Assembly (NCBI GenBank): GCA_019753405.1
Contig: JAIKLF010000001.1
Location: forward strand, 1 to 64,000
Length of the DNA: 64,000 nt
Source of the DNA: Murdochiella sp. Marseille-P8839
GTDB lineage: Bacteria > Bacillota > Clostridia > Tissierellales > Peptoniphilaceae
Direction of reading: 5' to 3'
Shown here: positions 50,825 to 58,777 of the stretch, piece by piece
Layout: every line of letters begins with the position of its first letter
Position numbering within the stretch: position 1 is the first letter of the stretch
Position numbers and translations under genes: made by a program
The notes under the pieces: model-generated
What the model saw: the letters and a program-made list of their open reading frames with translations, nothing else
Databases searched by the model: none
What the model was told of the DNA's origin: nothing

Positions 50825-52636
50825 ATGAAAACAAGAAAGATATTCGCTTTGCGTTGGCTCCTGATCGGAATGGTGATTTTGTTTCTGACGGGATTTTGGG
50901 GCGGAAAGGTAAAGGCTATACCGGTTGCAGGAGAAAGCTATCATGCGGTGATGATGCATCCCGAAAACGAAAAATTGAACATCGAATATTATCTGCGTGA
51001 CGCGCACCGATCCTCATCTACGGAAACGGGAACGAGAAAGATGATGCAACCGTTCTTTCTTTATGCGCTCCCGCTCAATGTTGAGGACTTTGAAGCATCC
51101 AAACCATTTTGGAAGGATGAAAATCGCCTCTATTGTGTTGAGGGAACCGGACAGCCACATTTTATTATGAAAGGAGTGGATTTAAGTAGAAGAAATAGCG
51201 TATACACCGCTCATGACAGAGTGATTCCCGAAGTAAATAAAACGTTCGGCACAACAAAAGAAGACTGGATCTTTACGGGGCATGTGCTTTCGTACAATCG
51301 TTATGCGGCGGTAAAGCCTCGTTTGAATCAGGTGTTTGTTTATCTCGGGTTAAAGCAAACGACGGAGTCTGATCGAGCGTATATGCCGAGTAAGGCGACA
51401 GAACCCCTCGCTTCCATTTCCGATAAAAACAAAGGCATGCATGGAACGTTTACGGACTGGAATTTGGCGGTGGATATGTTTTCGGAAGCCCGGTTAATGG
51501 AAAAGCGAATCGCTACGGTAGTGCCGGAAAAACAGAAAACAAAAACGATCACTGAGCCGGGAAACTATCGCTTTGATTCCATTGCAGGCTATGCCATACC
51601 GGGGATGACGGCAAAAGCGGTTTCGACTGACCTTGTCTTGCCGGAAACATTAACGAAGCCCATGAAAAGGGAAGCGCTTTTGGCGGATGACAGCGGTTAC
51701 GTTCTGTCCTTTGAGGTACCTAAGACGGCAAAAAATGGTACGTATACGATTAGCGTTAAACGGCCGGACTTTTCGGTTATTCCAAAGTGGACCGGCTTTT
51801 CCAGCGACACCGATGTGCAAAAAAGTGCACAATGGTGCGCTTCTGTGGATGACACCTTGCCCATGAAAGAGGATCGCTTTGTGGTCAAGTTGGCGATGGG
51901 AAAAGAATACAACCCTTCTTCAGAAACATCAGAAACTTCTACGATGCCTGTTTCTTCGGAAAGCCCGACATCTTCCATAAAGCTGACCTCGTCAGCCGCT
52001 CCTGCATCCTCAGCAACACCGGTATCTTCAGAAGCGCCAACATCTTCAGCGAGTCCGGTCTCGTCAGAAGCTCCGGTCTCGTCAGAAGCTCCGACATCTT
52101 CAGCGACTCCGGCATCGTCGGAAGCGCCAACGTCTTCAGTGGCTCCGGCTTCGTCATCGGCCCCGGCGTCATCGGAAACAGCAACGTCCTCAGCAGCCCC
52201 GACGACCTCTGAAAAAATGGTGTCTTCTTCAACACTAACCTCTTCGTCATCTTCTATATCCACGGCGAACCCGAACTCTTCCGTACTGACCGTGCCGTCA
52301 ACGGTGGAACCGAAAAAATCGGAGGAATCGCCTGTGGAAGAGTCAATGACTTCTTCTTCTACATCGTCCTGCAACCGCACTCCCCTTATTCAGGGAACAA
52401 TCGAAAACCCGCCGGCAAAGAATAGCGGTGAGGAAAGCAAGTTCGCAAAAGGAGCCGACTCTGCATCTCCGTCCATTACTTTGCAGGAAGGGGGAACAGG
52501 CGGATCCGGGAATGTCATTTCTGCTCCGCCAATTACCGGAGACACGCTGCGCCTTTTTCTCTGGGGAACGGTCGCAGTGGTTGCCGGCGTTGGGCTAATT
52601 GTTATGGAAGTCATTCGACGACGCGATGAACGCTGA
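50825..52636 (+). CDS. Secreted surface protein with Ser/Thr/Pro stalk and variant sortase signal PPITG
   Basis: A 603-residue protein. It has a signal peptide (KTRKIFALRW then a hydrophobic core, cleavage probably after VKA near residue 31) and a ~330-residue N-terminal globular part with no family I recognise. A ~150-residue stalk of SSEAPTSSA-type repeats follows. The C-terminal end is PPITG (568-572), a hydrophobic helix and RRRDER. This is a cell-wall sorting signal in layout, but with Pro instead of Leu at the first position. No sortase gene is in the window. The ribosome-binding site is GTGAGG, rather weak. Confidence 0.82.
   Translation: MKTRKIFALRWLLIGMVILFLTGFWGGKVKAIPVAGESYHAVMMHPENEKLNIEYYLRDAHRSSSTETGTRKMMQPFFLYALPLNVEDFEASKPFWKDENRLYCVEGTGQPHFIMKGVDLSRRNSVYTAHDRVIPEVNKTFGTTKEDWIFTGHVLSYNRYAAVKPRLNQVFVYLGLKQTTESDRAYMPSKATEPLASISDKNKGMHGTFTDWNLAVDMFSEARLMEKRIATVVPEKQKTKTITEPGNYRFDSIAGYAIPGMTAKAVSTDLVLPETLTKPMKREALLADDSGYVLSFEVPKTAKNGTYTISVKRPDFSVIPKWTGFSSDTDVQKSAQWCASVDDTLPMKEDRFVVKLAMGKEYNPSSETSETSTMPVSSESPTSSIKLTSSAAPASSATPVSSEAPTSSASPVSSEAPVSSEAPTSSATPASSEAPTSSVAPASSSAPASSETATSSAAPTTSEKMVSSSTLTSSSSSISTANPNSSVLTVPSTVEPKKSEESPVEESMTSSSTSSCNRTPLIQGTIENPPAKNSGEESKFAKGADSASPSITLQEGGTGGSGNVISAPPITGDTLRLFLWGTVAVVAGVGLIVMEVIRRRDER
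52010..52200 (+). repeat. In-gene repeats encoding the Ser/Ala/Pro stalk
   Basis: TCTTCAG, CATCGTC and CGTCAGAAGC blocks recur in-frame within the surface-protein gene. They encode alternating SSEAP and TSSA units. Copy number is likely to vary between strains by slippage. Confidence 0.75.
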
Positions 52637-52685
52637 ACGTAATGTTGTTGCAACGAGGGATAGACCTCTGCAAAAAGACGTTCTC

Positions 52686-52714
52686 TTTTCATTCATTTTG
52701 CGTTCCGCTATAAT
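52686..52714 (+). promoter_or_regulatory. Promoter of the ANT(6)-like/dacF pair
   Basis: TTTTCA (52686-52691), a 17-base spacer and a perfect TATAAT (52709-52714), 28 bases before the start. Confidence 0.6.
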
Positions 52715-52742
52715 ACAGGCAGAACGACAGAAAGAGGAGCTT

Positions 52743-53567
52743 ATGGAGACGTTTATCCAACATGCCATGATTTCCTGGGCAACGACCAATTCCACTGTAA
52801 TGGCCCTGCTGATGACAGGAACACGTGTCAATCCGGCGGCAGTGAAACGGGAAACCGACCCGTATGATTTTCTATTGATCACCCGGGAAAGCGGAGATAC
52901 GCTGTTACAGGAAGACTGGAGCGCGCAGTTTTCCGAAGAAGTGCTTCAGGCGGGCTGTGTACAAGAGGGAAAAATCTCGCGTTATCGTATTTTTCTTGCC
53001 AATGCCACACGGCTCAACATTACCGTGCTCACGCCCGAGGATGCAAAGGAAATTCTGGAAAAAGACACCCTTGCCAAGGTACTCTACGATCCTAACGAGG
53101 AATATGCCAATCGTGAAAATCCGAATGATCTTTCCCAGCGAAGCAAGAAACCGACAAGCGAAGAGTATGACTTATGGTGCCAGCAGTTTTTTGCCAACAT
53201 TACGGATGTAGCGCTGGCGCTAACGGAAGAAGAGGAGATGCTTGCGCAGGCTGCGCTTGGACGGGCGCGTGAGGCACTATTAGCCATGACGTCAGCGGCG
53301 GTAGCTTCCGATTCCTCTTTCCACATTAACGTAGGAAATGACGGGCAAAATTTAAGGGCGTACATGAGCGAAGTGGAATACGACCACCTGGCCCGTTCGT
53401 ATGCGCCGACGGAGAAGGCACGATTGTGGGATGCCCTTTTTCAGTCCTGCATGCTTTTCCGCAAGGCGGGACTCAAGCTGAACGAGTTGGATGACTTTAC
53501 TTATCCCAAGAGGCTTGATGTCGAAATACTCCGCTACTTGCGCAAGACGTGGGAGGAAACGCGATGA
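52743..53567 (+). CDS. Aminoglycoside 6-adenylyltransferase-like nucleotidyltransferase
   Basis: A 274-residue protein resembling the AadK/ANT(6) family (PF04439). The nucleotidyltransferase loop appears as TGTRVNP (Gly26-Thr27-Arg28). It is followed by TDPYDFLL, where resistance enzymes carry D-x-D (as in QDFDI); here the aspartates are 39 and 42, so the pair is D-P-Y-D. VLYDP near residue 115 and the C-terminal helical half are family-like. Catalysis and resistance are uncertain. The start is ATG 52743, with AAAGAGGAG upstream; it overlaps dacF by four bases. Confidence 0.7.
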   Translation: METFIQHAMISWATTNSTVMALLMTGTRVNPAAVKRETDPYDFLLITRESGDTLLQEDWSAQFSEEVLQAGCVQEGKISRYRIFLANATRLNITVLTPEDAKEILEKDTLAKVLYDPNEEYANRENPNDLSQRSKKPTSEEYDLWCQQFFANITDVALALTEEEEMLAQAALGRAREALLAMTSAAVASDSSFHINVGNDGQNLRAYMSEVEYDHLARSYAPTEKARLWDALFQSCMLFRKAGLKLNELDDFTYPKRLDVEILRYLRKTWEETR

Positions 53568-54829
53568 AGAAAAACGGAAAGTTTATGCGGGTCATCTGGT
53601 TTACACTGGCCCTGTTATTGACGTTTACTTCATCGCCGGTTCTTGCCGACGGCGCCGAACAAATGGTTACGCTTTCCCCCTATCGAGGAGACAGTGCAGA
53701 TGCCTTTCGTTCTTCCTTCTCCTATTACGATGACGTGGATGCCATGCTCATCGGTGAACCTACGACCGGAAAAATTCTGATCGAAAAAAACAGTGAAAAG
53801 CCGTTGGGCATCGCTTCGATGACCAAACTTATGACGTACTATCTTGTTAAGAAGGGCATTGCTGACGGAACGATTGATCCGCAACAGACCGTGAAAATTT
53901 CGCCTTCCGCTGCGGCGTTTAACGTCCCCGGTTCTTCCAATTACGGCTTAAAAGCAGGGGAGAAGCGAACGATTGACCAGCTGTTAAAAGGGATGATGGT
54001 CGTTTCGGGAAACGATGCGGCCGCCATGCTCGGAGAAATCCTTGCCGGCGATGAGCGCGCCTGCGCCGAACGCATGAATCAGGAAGCGGAAGCGCTCGGC
54101 ATGCGCAATACCCATTTTGTGAACGCCAGCGGATTTACTGTTAACGGACAATACAACACCGCCAGTGCACGCGATATGTTTATTCTGGCTTCTGCTTTGT
54201 TGAAAGAATTTCCTGAGGTTCGGGAATTGGCTAAAATGAAAGCCATTGATGAGCCGGAACGCCATTATTCCGGACGGTCGACGCTCACCGAGGCAACCGT
54301 GGAGATTCCCGGATTGGAAGGACTCAAAACCGGCGTAACGGAGGAAGCGGGCTATTGCTTTACCGGTGCGTTATCGTTGACTTCCAGTGCGGACAGTATA
54401 CCTTTCGAGGCGATTACCGTCGTTATGGGCGCGGGAAGCAATGATTCGCGCTGGCGCACAACAAAGGAATTGGCAGATTTGGCGGCCGGATCCTTCTCCC
54501 ATCTTTCTTTGGTGGATGCGGCGAAACCGGTGAAACGTTATGCTATGCCCTCCGCAGAAGAAGAAGCGGTCATTTTGTATCCGGCAAGTTCCTACTCGGT
54601 ATTTACGTATTCCAATCAGACGTTTTCGATCCGCTATCAAATAGACAAAAATAAAAAAGCGCCGACAGCTGCCGAGGAAAAGTTCGGGGAAATTCTGATT
54701 TATCAAAACGGTGAAATGATTAAGATGATTGACATCATCGCACATAAGCCGACGAAGAAAGCCGGCTTTTGGACGCGCTTCAAGCGTGCCACAACGGATT
54801 TTGCCCACTTTGTTTTGAACTTGCTGTGA
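53564..54829 (+). CDS. D-alanyl-D-alanine carboxypeptidase (peptidase S11, DacF-like)
   Basis: A 421-residue penicillin-binding carboxypeptidase. Signal peptide MRVIWFTLALLLTFTSSPVLADG; nucleophile Ser85 in SMTK, second motif SGN, third motif KTGVT, and a C-terminal beta-rich domain. The end (WTRFKRATTDFAHFVLNLL) is an amphipathic membrane anchor, as usual for DacA/DacF. It trims pentapeptide stems in peptidoglycan. GGGAGGAAACGCG precedes ATG 53564, which overlaps the previous stop. Confidence 0.93.
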   Translation: MKKNGKFMRVIWFTLALLLTFTSSPVLADGAEQMVTLSPYRGDSADAFRSSFSYYDDVDAMLIGEPTTGKILIEKNSEKPLGIASMTKLMTYYLVKKGIADGTIDPQQTVKISPSAAAFNVPGSSNYGLKAGEKRTIDQLLKGMMVVSGNDAAAMLGEILAGDERACAERMNQEAEALGMRNTHFVNASGFTVNGQYNTASARDMFILASALLKEFPEVRELAKMKAIDEPERHYSGRSTLTEATVEIPGLEGLKTGVTEEAGYCFTGALSLTSSADSIPFEAITVVMGAGSNDSRWRTTKELADLAAGSFSHLSLVDAAKPVKRYAMPSAEEEAVILYPASSYSVFTYSNQTFSIRYQIDKNKKAPTAAEEKFGEILIYQNGEMIKMIDIIAHKPTKKAGFWTRFKRATTDFAHFVLNLL

Positions 54830-54921
54830 CGGGGAAAGCGACCTATTTTGCATCAGCGATAAGAACGGGAAAAAGAATCCTATTTTGCTTTTGCTGAAAT
54901 GGAAGGGAAGGGGTCAAGAAC

Positions 54922-54950
54922 GAAAAAACCCGGCAGCAAAAGCAACCGGG
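54922..54950 (-). terminator. Terminator for tRNA-Arg(CCU)
   Basis: On the minus strand CCCGG/CCGGG arms around a pyrimidine-rich loop run into TTTTTT. It is only eight bases past the tRNA. Confidence 0.85.
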
Positions 54951-54957
54951 CGAAAAG

Positions 54958-55031
54958 CGCAGTATGAAGGATTCGAACCCTCGGCCTTCCCCTTAGGAGG
55001 GGGACGCTCTATCCAACTGAGCTAATACTGC
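54958..55031 (-). tRNA. tRNA-Arg (CCU)
   Basis: On the minus strand the acceptor stem GCAGTAT pairs with ATACTGC, discriminator G. The anticodon loop CUCCUAA lies on a UCCCC/GGGGA stem (anticodon CCU, codon AGG). T loop UUCGAAU. CCA is not encoded. Confidence 0.95.
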
Positions 55032-55041
55032 ATCATCTGTA

Positions 55042-55070
55042 TTTTACCACAGGATAGCGTATCGGTGAAT
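55042..55070 (-). promoter_or_regulatory. Promoter of tRNA-Arg(CCU)
   Basis: Minus-strand TTCACC, a 17-base spacer and TAAAAT lie directly upstream of the tRNA (positions approximate to one or two bases). Confidence 0.4.
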
Positions 55071-55149
55071 GCTACGATCCGTGCTCTTTATGAAGTGAAG
55101 AAACACGAATAGAGGATGCAGAGAAATACAAGGTAGAAAACAGAATCAG

Positions 55150-55179
55150 AAACCGTTGTCTTCCGGACAGCGGTTTTTT
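55150..55179 (+). terminator. Orphan terminator-like hairpin
   Basis: AACCG-TGTC pairs with GACA-CGGTT, followed by TTTTTT. No plus-strand gene lies just upstream, since dacF ended 320 bases earlier with the minus-strand tRNA between. It may be the dacF terminator reached after read-through, or the end of a small unseen transcript. Confidence 0.7.
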
Positions 55180-55214
55180 CATTTTCTTTCCACGCGGGAT
55201 TGTCATCGATTCGG

Positions 55215-55244
55215 TTGTCAGGGAGGAAAAATCTTTGCTATAAT
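55215..55244 (+). promoter_or_regulatory. Promoter of the EF-G paralogue
   Basis: TTGTCA (55215-55220), an 18-base spacer and a perfect TATAAT (55239-55244). Confidence 0.65.
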
Positions 55245-55310
55245 GAGGCCAGCGATTGGAAAACGATTGGAAAATGGTATCCGCCCTTATCGGGCGATGA
55301 GGAGGAAGGA

Positions 55311-57374
55311 ATGAAAAAATACACTACGCAGAGGATTCGAAACCTCGCCTTTGTCGGTCACAGCGGCGCCGGCAAGACAACCCTTGCTGAGGCGCTTCTC
55401 TACTTAACGCATGCGACAGATCGCATGGGTCGCATTGAAGACAAGAACACCGTTTCGGATTTCGATGCCGAGGAACAGGCGCGTGGCATTTCCATCGGAC
55501 TGAGCGTATTACCGGTGGAATGGAAAGACCACAAGATCAATATGCTGGATGCGCCGGGTTATTTCGATTTTGAAAACGAGGTGCTGATTGCGTTGCGCGC
55601 TGCGGAGGCGGCATTGATGGTGATTGATGCTTCGGCCGGTATCGAAGTCGGATCGGAAATTTATTGGCACTACACCGAAAAAATTCACCTTCCTCGCATC
55701 ATTTTTTTGAACAAGATGGACAAGCCCCATGTCGACTTCAATGTCCAGGTATCCAACCTGCATCAGCAATTTGGAAAGAAAGTCATTCCTTTGACGCTGA
55801 CGCTAGGCGCCGGAGAAGACTTTGAAGGCATTATCGATATTATTGATAAAAAGGCCTACCGCTATGACGGTTTCAAAGCAACGGAAGTTCCTATTCCTGA
55901 AATTCGTCAGGCTGAGGTCGATGCGGCCTACGACGAAATCGTTGAGCTCATTGCGATGACCGATGACACCTTGATGAATAAGTTCTTTGAAGGCGAAGCC
56001 TTCACCCATGAAGAAATTGCCAAGGGCATGACCAGCGCGATGCTGGACGGCTCCGCGGTTCCACTGATTGCCGGTTGTGCTACAAGCGGCGCAGGCTTGG
56101 ATCTGCTTCTGGATGCCATCGTCAAATATATGCCGGCACCGAATGATCCGCGTGCGCATGCCGGCTTCCGTCCGGAAGAGGGCGAGCCCGTCGCGATGGA
56201 CGCGAACGCGCCGCTTCGTGCTGCGGTATTCAAAACCATCGTTGACCCCTTCGTAGGTAAAGTTTCGCTGGTCAAAGTGGTCAGCGGTACAGTGAAAAAG
56301 GGTGGAGACCTCGTTCGCGTAGGCAGCGGAGAAACGCTGAAACCAGCCGGTATGTTCTATGAACGGGGAAAGAATCACATCGAAACCGATGAAATTGTCG
56401 CAGGCGATATCGGTGCCTTTTCCAAGTTGGACAAACTGACCACCGGTGATACCATCGCCTCCGATCGTGACACCGTTCCGTTTAAACGCATTCGTCATTC
56501 GGAACCGACCCTGACCTTTGCAATTCAGGCCGATACGAAAAACGATGACGACAAATTGTCTCCATCCCTCTCCAAATTGCAGGAAGAGGATCCGAGCTTC
56601 TCGGTGGAGCGTAACAAAGAAACCAATCAGCTGCTCATTCGCGGCGTGGGCAATGTTCAGCTGGAAGCCATGATGAATAAACTCAAAACCAAGTACAGCG
56701 TCAATGTTCACCGTGTACCGCTGGTCATTCCGTATCGCGAGACGATTCGCGGAAAGAGTGATGTGCAAGGTCGTCACAAGAAACAATCCGGCGGCGCCGG
56801 ACAGTTCGGCGATGTCTTCATCCGCTTCGAACCGATTGAAGAAGGCTTCGAGTTTGCGGAAGAAGTCTTCGGCGGATCCGTACCGAAGAACTATTTCCCG
56901 GCGGTCGAAAAAGGTCTTGAAGAATCGCTGTCGAAAGGCCCATTGGCCGGCTATCCCGTCACGGGTATCAAAGCAACGCTTTATGACGGCTCCTATCACC
57001 CGGTGGATTCCAATGAAATGGCCTTTAAGATCGCGGCATCCATCGCCTTTAAGAAAGGTGTGGAAGCGGCGAATCCGGTTCTGCTTGAACCCATTATGTC
57101 TATGAAGATCACCATTCCGGATGAGTACATGGGTGATGTTATGGGCGATATGAATAAGCGTCGTGGACGCATTCTCGGTATGGAACAGGACGAAGACGGC
57201 AACCAGGTTGTCAACGCAGAAGCACCTTATGCGGAAGTGCAGGAATATGCCATCGATCTGCGCAGCATGACGCAGGGACGCGGATGGTTTACCTCCACCT
57301 TTAAGAACTATGAACAGGTTCCGCACGAAATTGCCGAGAAGGTGATTGAAGAAGCCAATAAAGAGGAAGCGTAA
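55311..57374 (+). CDS. Elongation factor G-like GTPase (EF-G2/FusA2 type)
   Basis: A 687-residue EF-G homologue with all five domains. G1 GHSGAGKTTL, G2 RGISI, G3 DAPGYFDF, G4 NKMD, then domains II-V with the SGGAGQFGDV block of domain IV. In canonical EF-G G3 reads DTPGH; here Tyr84 replaces the catalytic histidine, as in the EF-G2 paralogue group of Thermus and mycobacteria. It therefore probably does not act as the housekeeping translocase, and a second fusA elsewhere is expected. The start is ATG 55311 behind GAGGAGGAAGG. Confidence 0.9.
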   Translation: MKKYTTQRIRNLAFVGHSGAGKTTLAEALLYLTHATDRMGRIEDKNTVSDFDAEEQARGISIGLSVLPVEWKDHKINMLDAPGYFDFENEVLIALRAAEAALMVIDASAGIEVGSEIYWHYTEKIHLPRIIFLNKMDKPHVDFNVQVSNLHQQFGKKVIPLTLTLGAGEDFEGIIDIIDKKAYRYDGFKATEVPIPEIRQAEVDAAYDEIVELIAMTDDTLMNKFFEGEAFTHEEIAKGMTSAMLDGSAVPLIAGCATSGAGLDLLLDAIVKYMPAPNDPRAHAGFRPEEGEPVAMDANAPLRAAVFKTIVDPFVGKVSLVKVVSGTVKKGGDLVRVGSGETLKPAGMFYERGKNHIETDEIVAGDIGAFSKLDKLTTGDTIASDRDTVPFKRIRHSEPTLTFAIQADTKNDDDKLSPSLSKLQEEDPSFSVERNKETNQLLIRGVGNVQLEAMMNKLKTKYSVNVHRVPLVIPYRETIRGKSDVQGRHKKQSGGAGQFGDVFIRFEPIEEGFEFAEEVFGGSVPKNYFPAVEKGLEESLSKGPLAGYPVTGIKATLYDGSYHPVDSNEMAFKIAASIAFKKGVEAANPVLLEPIMSMKITIPDEYMGDVMGDMNKRRGRILGMEQDEDGNQVVNAEAPYAEVQEYAIDLRSMTQGRGWFTSTFKNYEQVPHEIAEKVIEEANKEEA

Positions 57375-57397
57375 GCGTTGCATCTTTGATCATTCGT

Positions 57398-57442
57398 AAG
57401 CACCCCCTCCCCTTGTTTTTTGGGGAGGGGGTGCTGCATTTT
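57398..57442 (+). terminator. Terminator after the EF-G paralogue
   Basis: A very strong AGCACCCCCTCCCC/GGGGAGGGGGTGCT stem with a T-rich loop; the tail GCATTTT is modest. Confidence 0.85.
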
Positions 57443-57450
57443 GACCATCC

Positions 57451-57479
57451 TTGACAAAGGGAGGGATTCCGTTTATTCT
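57451..57479 (+). promoter_or_regulatory. Promoter of the ctsR operon
   Basis: A perfect TTGACA (57451-57456), a 17-base spacer and TATTCT (57474-57479). Confidence 0.7.
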
Positions 57480-57516
57480 AAAACTGACCGTGAGAGCGGG
57501 TGTTTCCGCCTCTGAA

Positions 57517-57533
57517 GGTCAGAGTAGGTCAAG
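57517..57533 (+). promoter_or_regulatory. CtsR operator
   Basis: The heptad direct repeat GGTCAGA-GTA-GGTCAAG matches the CtsR box (RGTCAAA-NAN-RGTCAAA) with a 3-base spacer. It lies about 30-45 bases downstream of the expected transcription start and about 150 bases before ctsR. Repression would act as a roadblock unless another promoter is used. Confidence 0.75.
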
Positions 57534-57679
57534 AGAGACATCTTCACGGGAAACGCATAATTTTTGCGTAAAATAAAAAACAAAAGATGACGAGCGAATC
57601 GCCGGATGCGGTTTCAGTAAACGGAACCGACGGCCAAGCGGAAGCGCCGCTCGGCATGAGAAACACAGAAGGAAAAGCT

Positions 57680-58141
57680 ATGGCGGGTTTAACCAATCGT
57701 ATCGAACAATTTCTTCTTCAAATGATGGAAGAAGGAGATGAGGGGATGATTGAGATCGGTCGTAACGATCTCGCACAACGCTTTGCGTGTGCGCCATCCC
57801 AGATTAACTACGTCTTAACTACGCGTTTTACCCCGTATCATGGGTATTATACCGAATCCAGGCGCGGAGGCTCCGGCTATATTCGCATTATTCGCCTGGA
57901 ACGATCGCCGGAAGAATTAGTCGAAGAAGTGTTGGATGATGTTGTACAGGATGCAGTGACGGCTGATAAGGCGCGTCATATTTTAGATTCCTTTTTGGAT
58001 CAGGGTCTATTGACCGATAGGGAGTGTCAACTGATGATGCTGGCGATGGATGACCATGCATTGGTGGATGTGCCCTTTGCCGAACGGAACCGTGTACGCG
58101 CACGCATCATGCGCAATATGTTGATCATTTTGCTCAGATAG
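57680..58141 (+). CDS. ctsR: Transcriptional repressor CtsR
   Basis: A 153-residue class III heat-shock repressor. AGLTNRIEQFLLQMM opens the protein, the winged HTH is DLAQRFACAPSQINYVLTTRFTP, and the wing is ESRRGGSGYIRI with the conserved RGGGGY-like glycine loop. The start is ATG 57680 behind AGAAGGAAAAGC; the longer in-frame form starting near 57587 has a non-conserved leader. It heads ctsR-mcsA-clpC-radA and has its own operator upstream. Confidence 0.93.
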   Translation: MAGLTNRIEQFLLQMMEEGDEGMIEIGRNDLAQRFACAPSQINYVLTTRFTPYHGYYTESRRGGSGYIRIIRLERSPEELVEEVLDDVVQDAVTADKARHILDSFLDQGLLTDRECQLMMLAMDDHALVDVPFAERNRVRARIMRNMLIILLR

Positions 58142-58150
58142 GGGGAAACG

Positions 58151-58777
58151 ATGAAATGCGATTTTTGCGATCACGATGCCAGTATTGAAATCGTGGTTTT
58201 TGTCAATGGAAAAGCCCAGAAGGTGCGTATGTGCGCCTCCTGTTATCAGGAAAAACTCGCCGAGATGATGGGACAGATTCCCAAGGAATGGGGAGGAAAA
58301 GAGCTGACCGATCAGCTGAAGGAAATGCTTGAGAAAGCGCAGGAGAGCGGCATGATGCCGGGCATGGAGGTGTCCTTCCTGCAACCGGACGAGCCGAATA
58401 TTCCTCCCATCCGTGACGATGAAAACGAGGAGGAATTGACTTCTGCTGAGGATGCGGAAAAAGAAGAGGCGGACGATCGCGAAGAAGGTCATGACGAAAA
58501 TCCGTTCCAATTCAATCCGTTTCAGAAGCTGTTTGCCTCGGAACGCAGCGATAATCTGGATAAAAATACGGAAAAAACGACCAATGCACGGGACTTGGCG
58601 CTTGCCCGCACACGTCGGGAATTGCGCAAACGTCGTCGTACCTTGCTGGAGAAAATGCAGCTTGCGCTGCAGGAAGAAAACTATGAACTCTGTGCGCAAT
58701 ATCGTGATGAGTTGAATAAAATCGGGGATGATCTGATTCTCCTGAATGAAGAAAGGAAGGATCCTTATGGAGTATAA
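58151..58777 (+). CDS. mcsA: McsA-like zinc-binding protein with UVR motif
   Basis: A 208-residue protein. An N-terminal CxxC pair stands at 3-6 and another at 28-31. A ~100-residue acidic middle follows, then a C-terminal UVR helix pair (LEKMQLALQEENYELCAQYRDELNKIGDDL). McsA normally activates the arginine kinase McsB, but no mcsB follows: the gene overlaps clpC directly by 11 bases. Here McsA may act as a ClpC adaptor or a CtsR redox sensor alone. Confidence 0.85.
   Translation: MKCDFCDHDASIEIVVFVNGKAQKVRMCASCYQEKLAEMMGQIPKEWGGKELTDQLKEMLEKAQESGMMPGMEVSFLQPDEPNIPPIRDDENEEELTSAEDAEKEEADDREEGHDENPFQFNPFQKLFASERSDNLDKNTEKTTNARDLALARTRRELRKRRRTLLEKMQLALQEENYELCAQYRDELNKIGDDLILLNEERKDPYGV

Noticed and set aside
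55803-57383. 526-codon minus-strand frame opposite the EF-G paralogue
   Set aside because: Shadow frame caused by codon bias; no family resemblance or start signals.
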